From the NCBI GenBank assembly GCA_024398105.1, contig JAKSJP010000009.1, forward strand, positions 1 to 64,000: 64,000 bases of DNA, written 5' to 3'. The stretch's first letter is position 1, and every line of letters starts with the position of its first letter. Of the stretch, positions 11,860-20,771 are shown one piece after another. The notes beneath the pieces were generated by a model. It was not told where the DNA came from. It saw only the letters and a list, made by a program, of their open reading frames with translations, and did not search any database. The position numbers and the translations under genes were made by a program. Source of the stretch: Bacteroidales bacterium. Its GTDB lineage: Bacteria; Bacteroidota; Bacteroidia; Bacteroidales; UBA932.

Positions 11860-12552
11860 ATGGATCTTTACGAAGAACTGAGTAAGGATTATCGTTTCAA
11901 GGAAGGATTGCATACATGTATCAACTGCGGTACCTGTACGGCAATCTGTCCTGCTGCGGAATTCTACAGATACGATCCGAGAAAGATCGTCAATACAGTA
12001 CAGAGCAGAGACAACGCCCAGATCGAGGCGTTGCTCCGCTCTGAAACCATATGGTATTGCGGTGAGTGCATGAGCTGCCTTACCCGCTGCCCGAGGAAGA
12101 ACGGTCCCGGCCTTGTCATAATGGCCCTCAGGGACCTGAGCGTCCGTCTGGGCTATTTCACAGATTCTGAAAAGGGACGCCAGATGCTCCCTCTCACACA
12201 TGCCATGACCGGCAATATCCTCAATTACGGATACTGCGTCCATCCTAAGACATTCAAGTGGGAGGACCACCAGGAGTCCGGTCCTGTATGGAAATGGCAC
12301 ACCGAACATCTCGAGAAAAGCATGGAACGTCTCGGCGCAAATTACATGGGTGAAGGTCCTGGAGTGCTGAGGAAGATCCCGCAGGAGTCCCTCGACGACC
12401 TGAAGGCCATCTTCGACGTCACAGGCGGAACCGAAAGGATCGCCCTGGTGGAGGAGTATTCCAGGAAGAAGGCTCAGGAGATGGGCATGACCATAGAGGA
12501 ATATGAACGCTATGCTTTCGAGCACTGCTCGGACGAACATTTCAACGACTAG
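11860..12552 (+). CDS. HdrC-like iron-sulfur subunit (first gene of the Hdr-like operon)
   Basis: A 230-residue cytoplasmic 4Fe-4S protein related to heterodisulfide reductase subunit C. Two complete cluster motifs are visible: CINCGTCTAICP and CGECMSCLTRCP. The start is placed at the ATG at 11860 (MDLYEELSKDYRF); an upstream TTG would add eight residues with no support. Six bases separate its stop from the HdrB-like gene. The C-terminal half (after residue 100) is a helical extension longer than minimal HdrC proteins. In the proposed complex it would carry electrons between the HdrB site and the HdrA flavin. Confidence 0.85.
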   Translation: MDLYEELSKDYRFKEGLHTCINCGTCTAICPAAEFYRYDPRKIVNTVQSRDNAQIEALLRSETIWYCGECMSCLTRCPRKNGPGLVIMALRDLSVRLGYFTDSEKGRQMLPLTHAMTGNILNYGYCVHPKTFKWEDHQESGPVWKWHTEHLEKSMERLGANYMGEGPGVLRKIPQESLDDLKAIFDVTGGTERIALVEEYSRKKAQEMGMTIEEYERYAFEHCSDEHFND

Positions 12553-12558
12553 TCAGCC

Positions 12559-13629
12559 ATGATCTACGAAGGAAAACAGAAAATCTGGAGCGATTACCAG
12601 AAAGAGATACCTGACGACCACTGGTACTTTGTACGCAGCTGCATCCGTCAGAACTTTTTCCCTGCAAGTGAGAGAATGTTCACTGAGATAACCAGGAACC
12701 GTCTCGGCAAGGATATCTACGAGAACCCTTACCATACCACCTGCGGCGGCATCGCCTATCACTGTGACACCATTCCGCAGGAGACTGTCATGACGATCGT
12801 TGCGCGCCAGTTCGCCCTTATGACCGAGGCTGGCTACGAGAACTACGTGGCAAGCTGCATCACCTCGTTCGGAAACTATGCCGAGATCCTCGAGACCTGG
12901 CGTGAGTTCCCTGAACTCGAGGCCAGGATCAGGGAGAATCTCTGGAAGGCCTGCAAAAAGGAATTCAACAAGCCTAAGAACCTCGCGCACACCTCTGACC
13001 TCATCTATCACTGGAGGGAGAAGATCGCTGAGCTTGGAAAGTTCCGCCTTGTCGACAAGGAGACGGGCGAGCCTCTGAGAATCGTGGAGCATATCGGCTG
13101 CCACTATGCGAAGATGTTCCCTCACAAGGCTGTCGGCGGAGCAGAGTATCCTTATGTACTTGCCGGAATGGTAGAAAGCTGGGGCGGACAGGTCGTAGAC
13201 TATCCTGAACGTCGCCATTGCTGCGGCTACGGCTTCCGTCAGTACCATGTGAAGGCTAACCGCGGATACAGCGTATCCAATACACATAAGAAGTTCGAGT
13301 CGATGGAACCGTTCCATCCGGACGCAATCATCACCAACTGCCCTGGCTGCCCTTACTTCCTCGACAGATGGCAGTATGTCATCGCCGAGCAGACCGGCAA
13401 GACCTATGGCAGGAACGGTTTCGGAATCCCTGTCTTCACCTACGAGGAGATAGCAGGCCTCATACTCGGCTACGATCCATGGGATCTCGGCCTCCAGCTC
13501 CATCAGGTCGCCGTCGAGCCTTTCCTGGACAAGATCGGCATCGAGTACGATCCTAAGGCCAAGTATCTTGGCCTGAACAAGGAGGATATCATGCGTCCTG
13601 AACTTCCAACCTCATTAAAGTGCTTCTGA
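12559..13629 (+). CDS. HdrB-like subunit with one degenerate CCG motif
   Basis: A 356-residue cysteine-rich protein of the HdrB family, which normally holds two noncubane 4Fe-4S clusters at the disulfide-handling site. The second motif is intact: Cys181, Cys221-Cys222-Gly and Cys261-x-x-Cys264. The first is degenerate: Cys28 is present, but the CCG reads TCG (Cys62) and the CxxC reads C-I-T-S (Cys100, Ser103). So only one cluster is expected, as described (recalled) for some sHdr B subunits. The HdrA gene starts one base after its stop codon. The natural substrate is unknown; methanogen heterodisulfide is not expected in a Bacteroidales cell. Confidence 0.82.
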   Translation: MIYEGKQKIWSDYQKEIPDDHWYFVRSCIRQNFFPASERMFTEITRNRLGKDIYENPYHTTCGGIAYHCDTIPQETVMTIVARQFALMTEAGYENYVASCITSFGNYAEILETWREFPELEARIRENLWKACKKEFNKPKNLAHTSDLIYHWREKIAELGKFRLVDKETGEPLRIVEHIGCHYAKMFPHKAVGGAEYPYVLAGMVESWGGQVVDYPERRHCCGYGFRQYHVKANRGYSVSNTHKKFESMEPFHPDAIITNCPGCPYFLDRWQYVIAEQTGKTYGRNGFGIPVFTYEEIAGLILGYDPWDLGLQLHQVAVEPFLDKIGIEYDPKAKYLGLNKEDIMRPELPTSLKCF

Positions 13630-13630
13630 C

Positions 13631-14644
13631 ATGAATAAGAATATAGTGATCATAGGCGGCGGAGTCGCAGGAATGGAGGCTGCAAAGCAGCTTCTCTCGC
13701 TGGGCTATACCCCGATGATCGTCGAGAAGGCTCAGTCTCTCGGCGGCCATGTGGCATCATGGTACAAGCTTTTCCCGGACATGACCCCTGCTTCGGCGAT
13801 AGTGGACCAGCTCCGCAAGGACATATCGGGTGCCAACGTCTTCACCGGAACAAAGGTCGTCTCTATCTCAAAGGACAGGGAGTCATATGCAGTCGTCCTC
13901 GACAACGGCGTGTCGATCTCTGCCCAGGCGATACTTTTCGCGACCGGCTTCAGCCTTTTCGACGCGACAAAGAAGGAGGAGTACGGCTACGGTGTCTATG
14001 ACCATGTCGTGACCAACGGCGATCTCGAGGCGTGGTTCAACGGAAAGGCAGACAAGCGTATCAGCAGCAGTCCTAAGGCGGTGGGATTCGTCCACTGTGT
14101 GGGATCCAGGGACCTCAAGGCCGGTAACAGCCAGTGCTCCAAGGTATGCTGTACGACTGCCATCAAGCAGGCGATCGAGATGAAGGAGAAGTTCCCGGAG
14201 GCAGATATCTACTGCTTCTACATGGACCTCCGTCTCTTCGGAAAGAAATACGAGGACTTCTATATCAACGCACAGCGCGACTTCGGTGTCCATTTCATCA
14301 GAGGACGCGTCTCTGAGGTGGGTGAGACAATCGACGGACGTATCCAGGTAAAGGCCGAGGATACTCTCTCGGGCAAGCCTCTCAAGGTCCAGCTCGATAC
14401 CCTTGTGCTGATGTCCGGGATGGTCTGCAACAAGTCTGTCGGAGAACTTGCGCCCCAGGTGCGCCTGGACATGGACGACGACGGCTTCCTCAGGAGCAAG
14501 GACAACATCTATGACATCCTCAGGTCCAACCGTCCGGGAATCTTCTATGCCGGTGCATGTACCGGGACCAAGACTGTCCCTGAGACTCTCGCTGAGGCCC
14601 GTGCGGCAGCTGTAGAAATCCATAACTATCTGCGAAATGGCTGA
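13631..14644 (+). CDS. HdrA-like FAD-dependent subunit
   Basis: A 337-residue flavoprotein. The N-terminus carries a dinucleotide-binding GGGVAGMEAA fold, and the centre has the HdrA-type cysteine block CVGSRD...CSKVCC. It is much shorter than methanogen HdrA (about 650 residues) and lacks the extra ferredoxin domains, and so is closer in size to sHdrA or QmoA proteins. Its final eight bases overlap the start of the second HdrC-like gene, which indicates translational coupling. The flavin probably splits or passes electrons between the iron-sulfur subunits. Whether it bifurcates electrons cannot be read from sequence. Confidence 0.85.
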   Translation: MNKNIVIIGGGVAGMEAAKQLLSLGYTPMIVEKAQSLGGHVASWYKLFPDMTPASAIVDQLRKDISGANVFTGTKVVSISKDRESYAVVLDNGVSISAQAILFATGFSLFDATKKEEYGYGVYDHVVTNGDLEAWFNGKADKRISSSPKAVGFVHCVGSRDLKAGNSQCSKVCCTTAIKQAIEMKEKFPEADIYCFYMDLRLFGKKYEDFYINAQRDFGVHFIRGRVSEVGETIDGRIQVKAEDTLSGKPLKVQLDTLVLMSGMVCNKSVGELAPQVRLDMDDDGFLRSKDNIYDILRSNRPGIFYAGACTGTKTVPETLAEARAAAVEIHNYLRNG

Positions 14645-14957
14645 TTTCGGTTTCAGGCTCAGCAAGAGTTCAACCCTGGATCTTGACAGGATCGACACCA
14701 AGGTCTATGACCGCCTCTGCGATACGGACCCTGATGCCAGGACCTGCATGGCCTGTGGTTCCTGCTCGGCGACCTGCACTGCCGCCCCGTTCAGCGGTAT
14801 GAGCATGAGGAAAGTGATCCTCGGCCTGCAGAGAGGCCAGGACGTACGTCCTATGCTCAGCAACTGCATGCTCTGCGGAAAATGCACCATGGTCTGCCCT
14901 CGTGGAATCAACACAAGGCATCTTATCCTTTCAATCTGCAGAATCTATGATAGATAG
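14637..14957 (+). CDS. Second HdrC-like iron-sulfur subunit
   Basis: A 106-residue small protein with two 4Fe-4S motifs, CMACGSCSATC and CMLCGKCTMVCP. It has the size of classic HdrC. It overlaps the HdrA-like gene by 8 bases and the following membrane subunit by 11 bases. Its sequence differs from the first HdrC-like subunit in this operon, so the two are not a recent duplication. It would link the flavin to the membrane subunit. Confidence 0.85.
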   Translation: MADFGFRLSKSSTLDLDRIDTKVYDRLCDTDPDARTCMACGSCSATCTAAPFSGMSMRKVILGLQRGQDVRPMLSNCMLCGKCTMVCPRGINTRHLILSICRIYDR

Positions 14958-16752
14958 AATACCATCAGGCTTCCATCCGTTCGTCCTGCCGTTCCTCATC
15001 GGCATGGCGTTCGTGCTGCTGTACTGTGTGTACGGTATCTTCAGGATCCTGTTCCAGCTTCCGCACGAAGACAGGAGGAAGTTCCTCCTCTCACTTATAA
15101 ACCCTGTGACAGCGGCGAAGAATGTACGTGACATCTTCTGCGACTGTCTTCTCCATGTCAAGCTCTGGCAGCGTAATCCTATGCTGGGCTTCATGCACTC
15201 AAGCATCGCATTCGGCTGGTTCATGCTCATCCTGCTCGGCCATATCGAGGTCTTCCTTTTCGTGCCGACCAGGATCAACCTGTTCTATTATCCGATCTTT
15301 TTCAATTACTTCGTAGCTGAGGTCGACCAGACGATGAACGGTGCGTTCCTCTTCTTCCTGAGTGACTTCTTCCTTCTGGTAGTCCTCTGCGGAATCGTGC
15401 TCGCCTGGGTGAAGAGAATACGCTCAAGGCTTTTCGGAATGCGCAGGACCGCGGTTCCGTCGCTTGTGAACAGAATCGCAATGTACGCCCTCTGGGCTAT
15501 CTTCCCTCTGAGACTTCTCGCCGAGACCTTCACCGCCCATATCAGCGGCGGCTCGTTCCTCACGGGCCCTGGCAACTGGCTCTTCCGCCAGATTCTCGGC
15601 AATGATCTCTACTATATGCCTACATGGTGGGCCTATTCGATCTGCCTCTGCGTGTTCATGTGCCTGCTTCCGTTCTCAAGATACATGCACATCCCTGCCG
15701 AGATGATGCTCATCCCTATGCGCAACGCAGGTCTGAAGATACGTCATGCGAGGAAAGGTCTTGCCAAGCTTCAGGTCCTCACCTGTCCTAACTGCGGCGT
15801 CTGCATCGACGCCTGCCCTATGAGCGTCAGCAAGGCGAACATCAAGGACTGCACGGTCTATCTTACACGTCAGATCAGGCGTGGCAACGAGAAGCGCATC
15901 GCAGAGATCTCGGACAAGTGCCTGCTCTGCGGAAAGTGCGAGGCACTCTGCCAGGTTGGCGTCCAGGGCCCTGAGATCCGCATCAAGCAGCGCGAGGCCC
16001 GTAAGTTCAACATCTCCCAGGACTATTCGAACATCAGCGTAGCTGCTCCATCAAGTACAGGAAAGGTCCTCTATTTCAGCGGCTGCATGAGCCAGCTGAC
16101 ACCTTCCATAGGCCGAAGCGTCGTCTCGATCCTCGACAAGGCGGGCGTCGAGAATGTGTGGATGGACCGCGAGGGCGGGCTCTGCTGCGGACGTCCTATG
16201 CTGACTGCCGGAAGGACCGACGAGGCCATGGCTCTTGTCCACAAGAACGAGGAGGCCATACTCGCGAGCGGCGCCGACACCCTGGTCGTCAGCTGTCCTA
16301 TATGCTATCGTATGTTCATGGAGAATTACACCCTGCCAGGAGTCAGGGTAGTGCACTATAGTGTCTATTTCGACGAACTCGTCAAGGCGGGAAGGCTCCA
16401 CCTTGTCAAGTCGGACCTCTGCTATGTGTACCATGATCCTTGCGAACTTGGCCGAGGATGCGGCATCTACGAGGAGCCTAGAAGGCTCGTGGGCCAGTCG
16501 GCTGCGATCGCGGAGGCGGACAAGTCCCATAAGGAAAGCATCTGCTGCGGAGGCTCGCTCGGCTCGCTTTCCCTCAGTTTCAGACAACGTGAAAAGATAA
16601 CCCAGGCTGCCCTGGAGAATCTATATACCAGCAAGGCTGACGCCATTGCTACCGCATGCCCTCTCTGCCAGGCGACATTGAGCAGGTATTCAGACCGTCC
16701 TGTCAGGGACATCGCGGAAATCATTGACAGACAATCAACCCCAACAACCTGA
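14947..16752 (+). CDS. Fused membrane cytochrome-b-like and HdrD-like subunit
   Basis: A 601-residue fusion. Residues 1-260 contain about five hydrophobic helices with several His near their ends (MHSS, GHIEVF, TAHISG, YMHIPAE), like the NarI/DsrM/HdrE quinone-interacting cytochrome b. Two 4Fe-4S motifs follow (CPNCGVCIDACP near 280 and CLLCGKCEALC near 324). Two complete CCG domains form the C-terminus (Cys413-414 with SCPICY; a second with CCGGS near 533 and ACPLC near 570). I start at the ATG at 14947, inside the end of the previous gene, because an upstream GTG would lie deeper in the overlap. The module would exchange electrons with menaquinone while its HdrD part works in the cytoplasm. 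The architecture resembles HdrE+HdrD or DsrM+DsrK in one chain. Confidence 0.87.
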   Translation: MIDRIPSGFHPFVLPFLIGMAFVLLYCVYGIFRILFQLPHEDRRKFLLSLINPVTAAKNVRDIFCDCLLHVKLWQRNPMLGFMHSSIAFGWFMLILLGHIEVFLFVPTRINLFYYPIFFNYFVAEVDQTMNGAFLFFLSDFFLLVVLCGIVLAWVKRIRSRLFGMRRTAVPSLVNRIAMYALWAIFPLRLLAETFTAHISGGSFLTGPGNWLFRQILGNDLYYMPTWWAYSICLCVFMCLLPFSRYMHIPAEMMLIPMRNAGLKIRHARKGLAKLQVLTCPNCGVCIDACPMSVSKANIKDCTVYLTRQIRRGNEKRIAEISDKCLLCGKCEALCQVGVQGPEIRIKQREARKFNISQDYSNISVAAPSSTGKVLYFSGCMSQLTPSIGRSVVSILDKAGVENVWMDREGGLCCGRPMLTAGRTDEAMALVHKNEEAILASGADTLVVSCPICYRMFMENYTLPGVRVVHYSVYFDELVKAGRLHLVKSDLCYVYHDPCELGRGCGIYEEPRRLVGQSAAIAEADKSHKESICCGGSLGSLSLSFRQREKITQAALENLYTSKADAIATACPLCQATLSRYSDRPVRDIAEIIDRQSTPTT

Positions 16753-16756
16753 TAAT

Positions 16757-18040
16757 ATGAGATTCAAGGCAACAAAGTACTCGCTTGTCAACATCAAGAC
16801 GGGACGTGAATTCGAAGATAAGGGCTGGACCCTGAGCGACCCTATGGGTGGAGATCCTTCACTCATAAGAGCCGTGTATCAGAACAAGAAGTTCAACCCC
16901 AGGAACGACCTCGACGGTATCTACCGCTATGCGGACTGGATGCCGATCAACAGGACTCTCAAGGGCTCATGCGCTCCTGTGACCTATAAGTCAAAGGGAC
17001 TTGCCAAGCATCTTGGACTCGAGAACCTCTACATCACATTCTCGGGATGGAATCCGAAGCTCGGAGCGAAGATGAAGACCTGCTCTTTCAAGGAGACCGA
17101 GGCATATACCATCCTTGCCCGAATGGACAAGAAGGAGAAGAGGACCCTTATCGTTCAGTCTGCAGGCAATACTGCCAGGGCATTCGCACAGGTCTGCTCG
17201 GACAACAAGATCCCGGTAGTGATCTGCATCCCTGCGGACAGCGGCCACGACCTTTGGTTCCGCAAGCCTCTCAACAAGTGTGTGAAGCTCATCGCGGCGC
17301 CTCACGGATGTGACTACTACGACGCTATCGTACTCGGTGAGAAGCTCGCCCAGTGTCCAGACTTCTTCCTTGAGGGCGGTGCCAAGAATGTCGCAAGGCG
17401 CGACGGTATGGGAACTACCATCCTCAGCTTCGCAGAGGCAACAGGAAGGATTCCTGATGCATATTTCCAGGCAGTAGGTTCAGGTACAGGCGCAATCGCG
17501 GCATACGAGAACGCTTGCCGTCTCGAGGCTTCAGGCGACTATGGCAAGAACAACATGAGGGTATACGTGGCGCAGAACTCTCCGTTCACCCTTATGTACG
17601 ATTCATGGAAAGCTGACAGCCGTGCCCTTGTCGACCTTGATCCGGAGCAGGGACGCCGTCAGGCTGAGATCATCCTTGCGAAGGTCCTCTCGAACAGAAA
17701 GCCGCCTTACTCAGTGGCCGGTGGCCTCTATGACACCCTCAAGGCAAGCAACGGCGATGTGTTCCTTGCCGACAACGACGATATCATGTACTGGCTGATG
17801 AAGTTCCGCAACCTCGAGGGCTACGACCTCCTCCCTGCATCATGCGCCGCAGTCACAGCACTTGCGAAGGCAGTCGAGGAAGGCAGGATAGCGAAGGACG
17901 AGTACGTCATGCTCAACTGCACAGGTGGCGGTACCATGCTCGCGATGAGCAAGGGCTATGTCTTCAAGCAGCCTGACCTTGTGATCGACCCTGAGCTTCC
18001 TGCAGAGGAGGTCATCCGCCAGGTCAAGGAACTTTTCTAG
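16757..18040 (+). CDS. Cysteate synthase (PLP-dependent, O-phosphoserine plus sulfite)
   Basis: A 427-residue enzyme of the threonine-synthase-like fold II group, matching cysteate synthase (EC 2.5.1.76; TIGR03844 type as recalled). It makes L-cysteate and phosphate from O-phospho-L-serine and sulfite. The PLP lysine is in KTCSFKE (Lys112). Other diagnostic blocks are PVTYKS, QSAGNTARAFAQ, EGGAKNVARRDGMGTT and FQAVGSGTGAI. Downstream PPYSVAGGLYD also fits. I use the ATG at 16757, four bases after the Hdr stop; a TTG 33 bases earlier would overlap that gene. In methanogens cysteate leads to coenzyme M; in Bacteroidota it feeds sulfonolipids. Threonine synthase is the main alternative, but the SFKE and EGGAKNVARR blocks favour cysteate synthase. 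Confidence 0.87.
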   Translation: MRFKATKYSLVNIKTGREFEDKGWTLSDPMGGDPSLIRAVYQNKKFNPRNDLDGIYRYADWMPINRTLKGSCAPVTYKSKGLAKHLGLENLYITFSGWNPKLGAKMKTCSFKETEAYTILARMDKKEKRTLIVQSAGNTARAFAQVCSDNKIPVVICIPADSGHDLWFRKPLNKCVKLIAAPHGCDYYDAIVLGEKLAQCPDFFLEGGAKNVARRDGMGTTILSFAEATGRIPDAYFQAVGSGTGAIAAYENACRLEASGDYGKNNMRVYVAQNSPFTLMYDSWKADSRALVDLDPEQGRRQAEIILAKVLSNRKPPYSVAGGLYDTLKASNGDVFLADNDDIMYWLMKFRNLEGYDLLPASCAAVTALAKAVEEGRIAKDEYVMLNCTGGGTMLAMSKGYVFKQPDLVIDPELPAEEVIRQVKELF

Positions 18041-18069
18041 ATATATCACAAACACTATTACATATTACT

Positions 18070-20676
18070 ATGCGTAAACTGATCACTGGCGCCTTCGTCA
18101 TTGCCGCTGCAATGATGTTCACAGGCTGCAAACATTACGAGTATCCGTATCAGAACCCTAGGCTTTCTGTAGACAAGAGAGTCGAGAACCTTCTCAGCAT
18201 CCTTACTCCTGAGGAGAAGATCGGTCTGATGATGAACGGATCAATTTCTATCGACAGGCTCGACATTCCTGCCTACAACTGGTGGAATGAGGCTTGCCAT
18301 GGTATCTGCTACGACGACGTGACCGTGTTCCCACAGGTCATCGCCCTCGGTGCAACTTTCGATGCTGACCAGCAGTACGAGATCTACACAGCAGTGTCTG
18401 ATGAGGCACGTGCCGTATGGAACACTACAGACCACCACCAGCTCGGCGTTACCGAGCCAAGCGGCGGTATCTGGCACAACGGTCTTTCATTCTGGTGTCC
18501 TAATGTGAACATCTTCCGTGACCCAAGGTGGGGACGTGGCCAGGAGACTCCTGGTGAGGACCCATACCTCAATGCTGTCATGGGTACCCAGACCGTGAAG
18601 GCTATGCAGGGAACTGACAAGAAGTACCTCAAGCTTCACGCCTGCGCAAAGCACTATGCTGTCCACTCAGGTCCGGAGCCACTCCGTCACCAGTTCGACG
18701 TCAGCGTATCGATGCGTGACCTCTGGGAGACTTATCTTCCTGCCTTCAAGAAGATCGTGAAGGAAGGAAAGGTCGAGGAAGTCATGTGCGCTTACCACCG
18801 CTACGAGGGCGTTCCTTGCTGCGGCAGCGAAAGACTCCTCCAGAACATTCTCCGCGAGAAGTGGGGTTACGAGGGCATGGTAGTCTCTGACTGCGGTGCT
18901 ATCAATGACTTCTACAATACACGTAACCATGGTACCCATCCTGACGCTGCCCACGCTTCGGCAGATGCAGTGCTCGCAGGTACTGACGTAGAGTGCGGTA
19001 CAGCCTACAAGTCTCTCAAGGAGGCTATCGAGAAGGGTCTCATCACCGAGGCTCAGATCGACGTCAACCTCCGCCGAATCCTCCGCGCCCGCTTCGAGCT
19101 CGGTATGTTCGATCCAGCTGAGAACCTCCCATGGGCAAACCTTGGTCTCGAGACCCTCAGCAGCGCAGAGCACACAGCTCTCGCAAACAAGGCTTCACAC
19201 GAGGCTATCGTCCTCCTCAAGAACCAGGACAACGTCCTTCCTCTCAAGAAGAGCGGCATCAAGATCGCTGTCGTAGGTCCTAACGCAGACGATGCACGTG
19301 TAATCCTCGGTAACTACAACGGTTATCCTACAGCTGCCAACAAGCAGACCATCCTTGAGGCTATCAAGGCTGCTGCTCCAGGCGCAGAGGTCATCTATGA
19401 GAAGGGTTGTGACCTTGATGTCCCATACATCACCACCCATTATCTCGCACGTCTCAACGACGGCAAGGGTCTCCAGGCTCAGTACTGGAACAGCACTGAT
19501 TTCAGCGGTGAGGTCGTAGCTACAGCAAGCTATACCCAGCCTATGACTCTCAACACCACCTCTCCGGCTCTCGCACACGAGGACTGCGCATGGGAGGAGG
19601 GCATGAACCTCAGCAACTTCTCAGCTAAGTACAGCGGAAGCTTCGTCGCTGACTATACAGGTGACATGGTCTACTCTGTACGCGGTAGCGGCAAGTACAC
19701 CTTCTGTGTAAACGGCAAGACTGTAGCAGAGCAGCTCGAGGCTCCACGCGGACGCTTCGGTTTCGGCCGTGGCATGGCTCCTACCACCTTCCCTGTGAAG
19801 GCTGGTGAGACCTACGAGATCACCATCGAGCTTTCTCAGCCAGAGGCAAGGACATCTAACTTCAACTTCGATATCTACAGCCGCAGGGACGTTGATCTTG
19901 CACCAGTTGTGGAGAAGGTGAGCACGGCAGACGTAATCGTCATGGTCAGCGGTATCTCTTCAGACATCGAGGGTGAGGGTCACGACCGTTCATACATCGA
20001 GCTCCCTGAGGTACAGCAGCAGCTTCTCGCTGCCATGGACGCAACCGGCAAGCCAGTCGTTCTCGTGAACGTATCAGGTTCAGCAATGGGCTTCGGCAAC
20101 GTCGAGAGCCAGTACGACGCACTCATCCAGGCATGGTACGGCGGTCAGGCTACAGGTGCAGCCGTAGCTGACGTCCTCTTCGGTGACTACAACCCTGCAG
20201 GCCGTCTCCCTGTCACATTCTACGCTTCTACCGAGCAGCTTCCTGACTTCCAGGACTACTCAATGCAGAACCGTACATACCGCTACTTCCAGGGTGAGCC
20301 TCTCTATGCATTCGGCTACGGCCTCAGCTACACCACATTCGCATATGGTGACGCAAAGGTTGCCGGCAAGGCTGCCAACATGACCCTCACTGTTCCTGTT
20401 ACCAACACAGGTTCTGTCGATGGTGAGGAAGTCGTACAGGTATATGTGAAGTCACTTGACGATCCAGGTGCTCCTATCAAGTCCCTCAAGGGCTTCAAGA
20501 GAGTCCCTGTCGCAGCAGGCCAGACCGTGAACGTGACAGTCGAGCTCAGCAACGAGGCCTTCGAGTTCTACAACGAGGCTGCTGACGAGCTTGCTCTCCG
20601 TCCAGGTCGCTACCAGCTCCTCTACGGTGGTTCATCACTCGATGCTGATCTCAAGACAGTAGATGTAGCAATCTAA
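18070..20676 (+). CDS. GH3 family glycosidase lipoprotein with PA14 insert (copy 1)
   Basis: An 868-residue glycoside hydrolase family 3 enzyme, probably a beta-xylosidase or beta-glucosidase that trims oligosaccharides outside the cytoplasm. The lipobox is FTGC (Cys20). Domains in order: TIM-barrel (about 35-340) with nucleophile in VVSDCGA (Asp274), the alpha/beta sandwich, a PA14-like insert (about 455-610, starting LNDGKGLQAQYW), and a fibronectin-like C-terminus (about 755-868). The KHYAVHSGPEPLRHQF block and RWGRGQETPGEDP are typical of xylosidase-like GH3. A close paralog lies at 45152. A strong terminator follows. Confidence 0.93.
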   Translation: MRKLITGAFVIAAAMMFTGCKHYEYPYQNPRLSVDKRVENLLSILTPEEKIGLMMNGSISIDRLDIPAYNWWNEACHGICYDDVTVFPQVIALGATFDADQQYEIYTAVSDEARAVWNTTDHHQLGVTEPSGGIWHNGLSFWCPNVNIFRDPRWGRGQETPGEDPYLNAVMGTQTVKAMQGTDKKYLKLHACAKHYAVHSGPEPLRHQFDVSVSMRDLWETYLPAFKKIVKEGKVEEVMCAYHRYEGVPCCGSERLLQNILREKWGYEGMVVSDCGAINDFYNTRNHGTHPDAAHASADAVLAGTDVECGTAYKSLKEAIEKGLITEAQIDVNLRRILRARFELGMFDPAENLPWANLGLETLSSAEHTALANKASHEAIVLLKNQDNVLPLKKSGIKIAVVGPNADDARVILGNYNGYPTAANKQTILEAIKAAAPGAEVIYEKGCDLDVPYITTHYLARLNDGKGLQAQYWNSTDFSGEVVATASYTQPMTLNTTSPALAHEDCAWEEGMNLSNFSAKYSGSFVADYTGDMVYSVRGSGKYTFCVNGKTVAEQLEAPRGRFGFGRGMAPTTFPVKAGETYEITIELSQPEARTSNFNFDIYSRRDVDLAPVVEKVSTADVIVMVSGISSDIEGEGHDRSYIELPEVQQQLLAAMDATGKPVVLVNVSGSAMGFGNVESQYDALIQAWYGGQATGAAVADVLFGDYNPAGRLPVTFYASTEQLPDFQDYSMQNRTYRYFQGEPLYAFGYGLSYTTFAYGDAKVAGKAANMTLTVPVTNTGSVDGEEVVQVYVKSLDDPGAPIKSLKGFKRVPVAAGQTVNVTVELSNEAFEFYNEAADELALRPGRYQLLYGGSSLDADLKTVDVAI

Positions 20677-20701
20677 TTTGCTCTGAATCAGGATATTACA
20701 A

Positions 20702-20738
20702 AATTGCTTTCGGTCAAAAAGCCGAAAGCAATTTTTTA
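20702..20738. terminator. Bidirectional terminator between the GH3 and EamA genes
   Basis: Arms AATTGCTTTCGG (20702-20713) and CCGAAAGCAATT (20722-20733) are a perfect 12-bp match with an 8-base loop and a T tract on the plus strand. It lies between convergent genes and can serve both. Confidence 0.85.
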
Positions 20739-20771
20739 TTTATCTGATATTCAGTGAATTGCGTCAAGGAA

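Noticed and set aside
11842..13503. Long minus-strand open frames opposite the HdrC and HdrB genes
   Set aside because: They mirror GC-biased codons of well-supported iron-sulfur genes and have no domain matches.
13883..14701. A 272-codon minus-strand open frame opposite the HdrA gene
   Set aside because: Its translation is rich in Leu, Val and Asp without a fold, and the plus-strand gene has clear FAD and Cys motifs.
11860..18040. A methanogen-type coenzyme M pathway
   Set aside because: Cysteate synthase and Hdr-like proteins occur, but there are no other coenzyme M or coenzyme B genes in the window and all other genes are typical Bacteroidales.
16757..18040. Threonine synthase
   Set aside because: The protein shares the fold, but the TCSFKE, EGGAKNVARRDGMGTT and PPYSVAGGLYD blocks fit cysteate synthase better.
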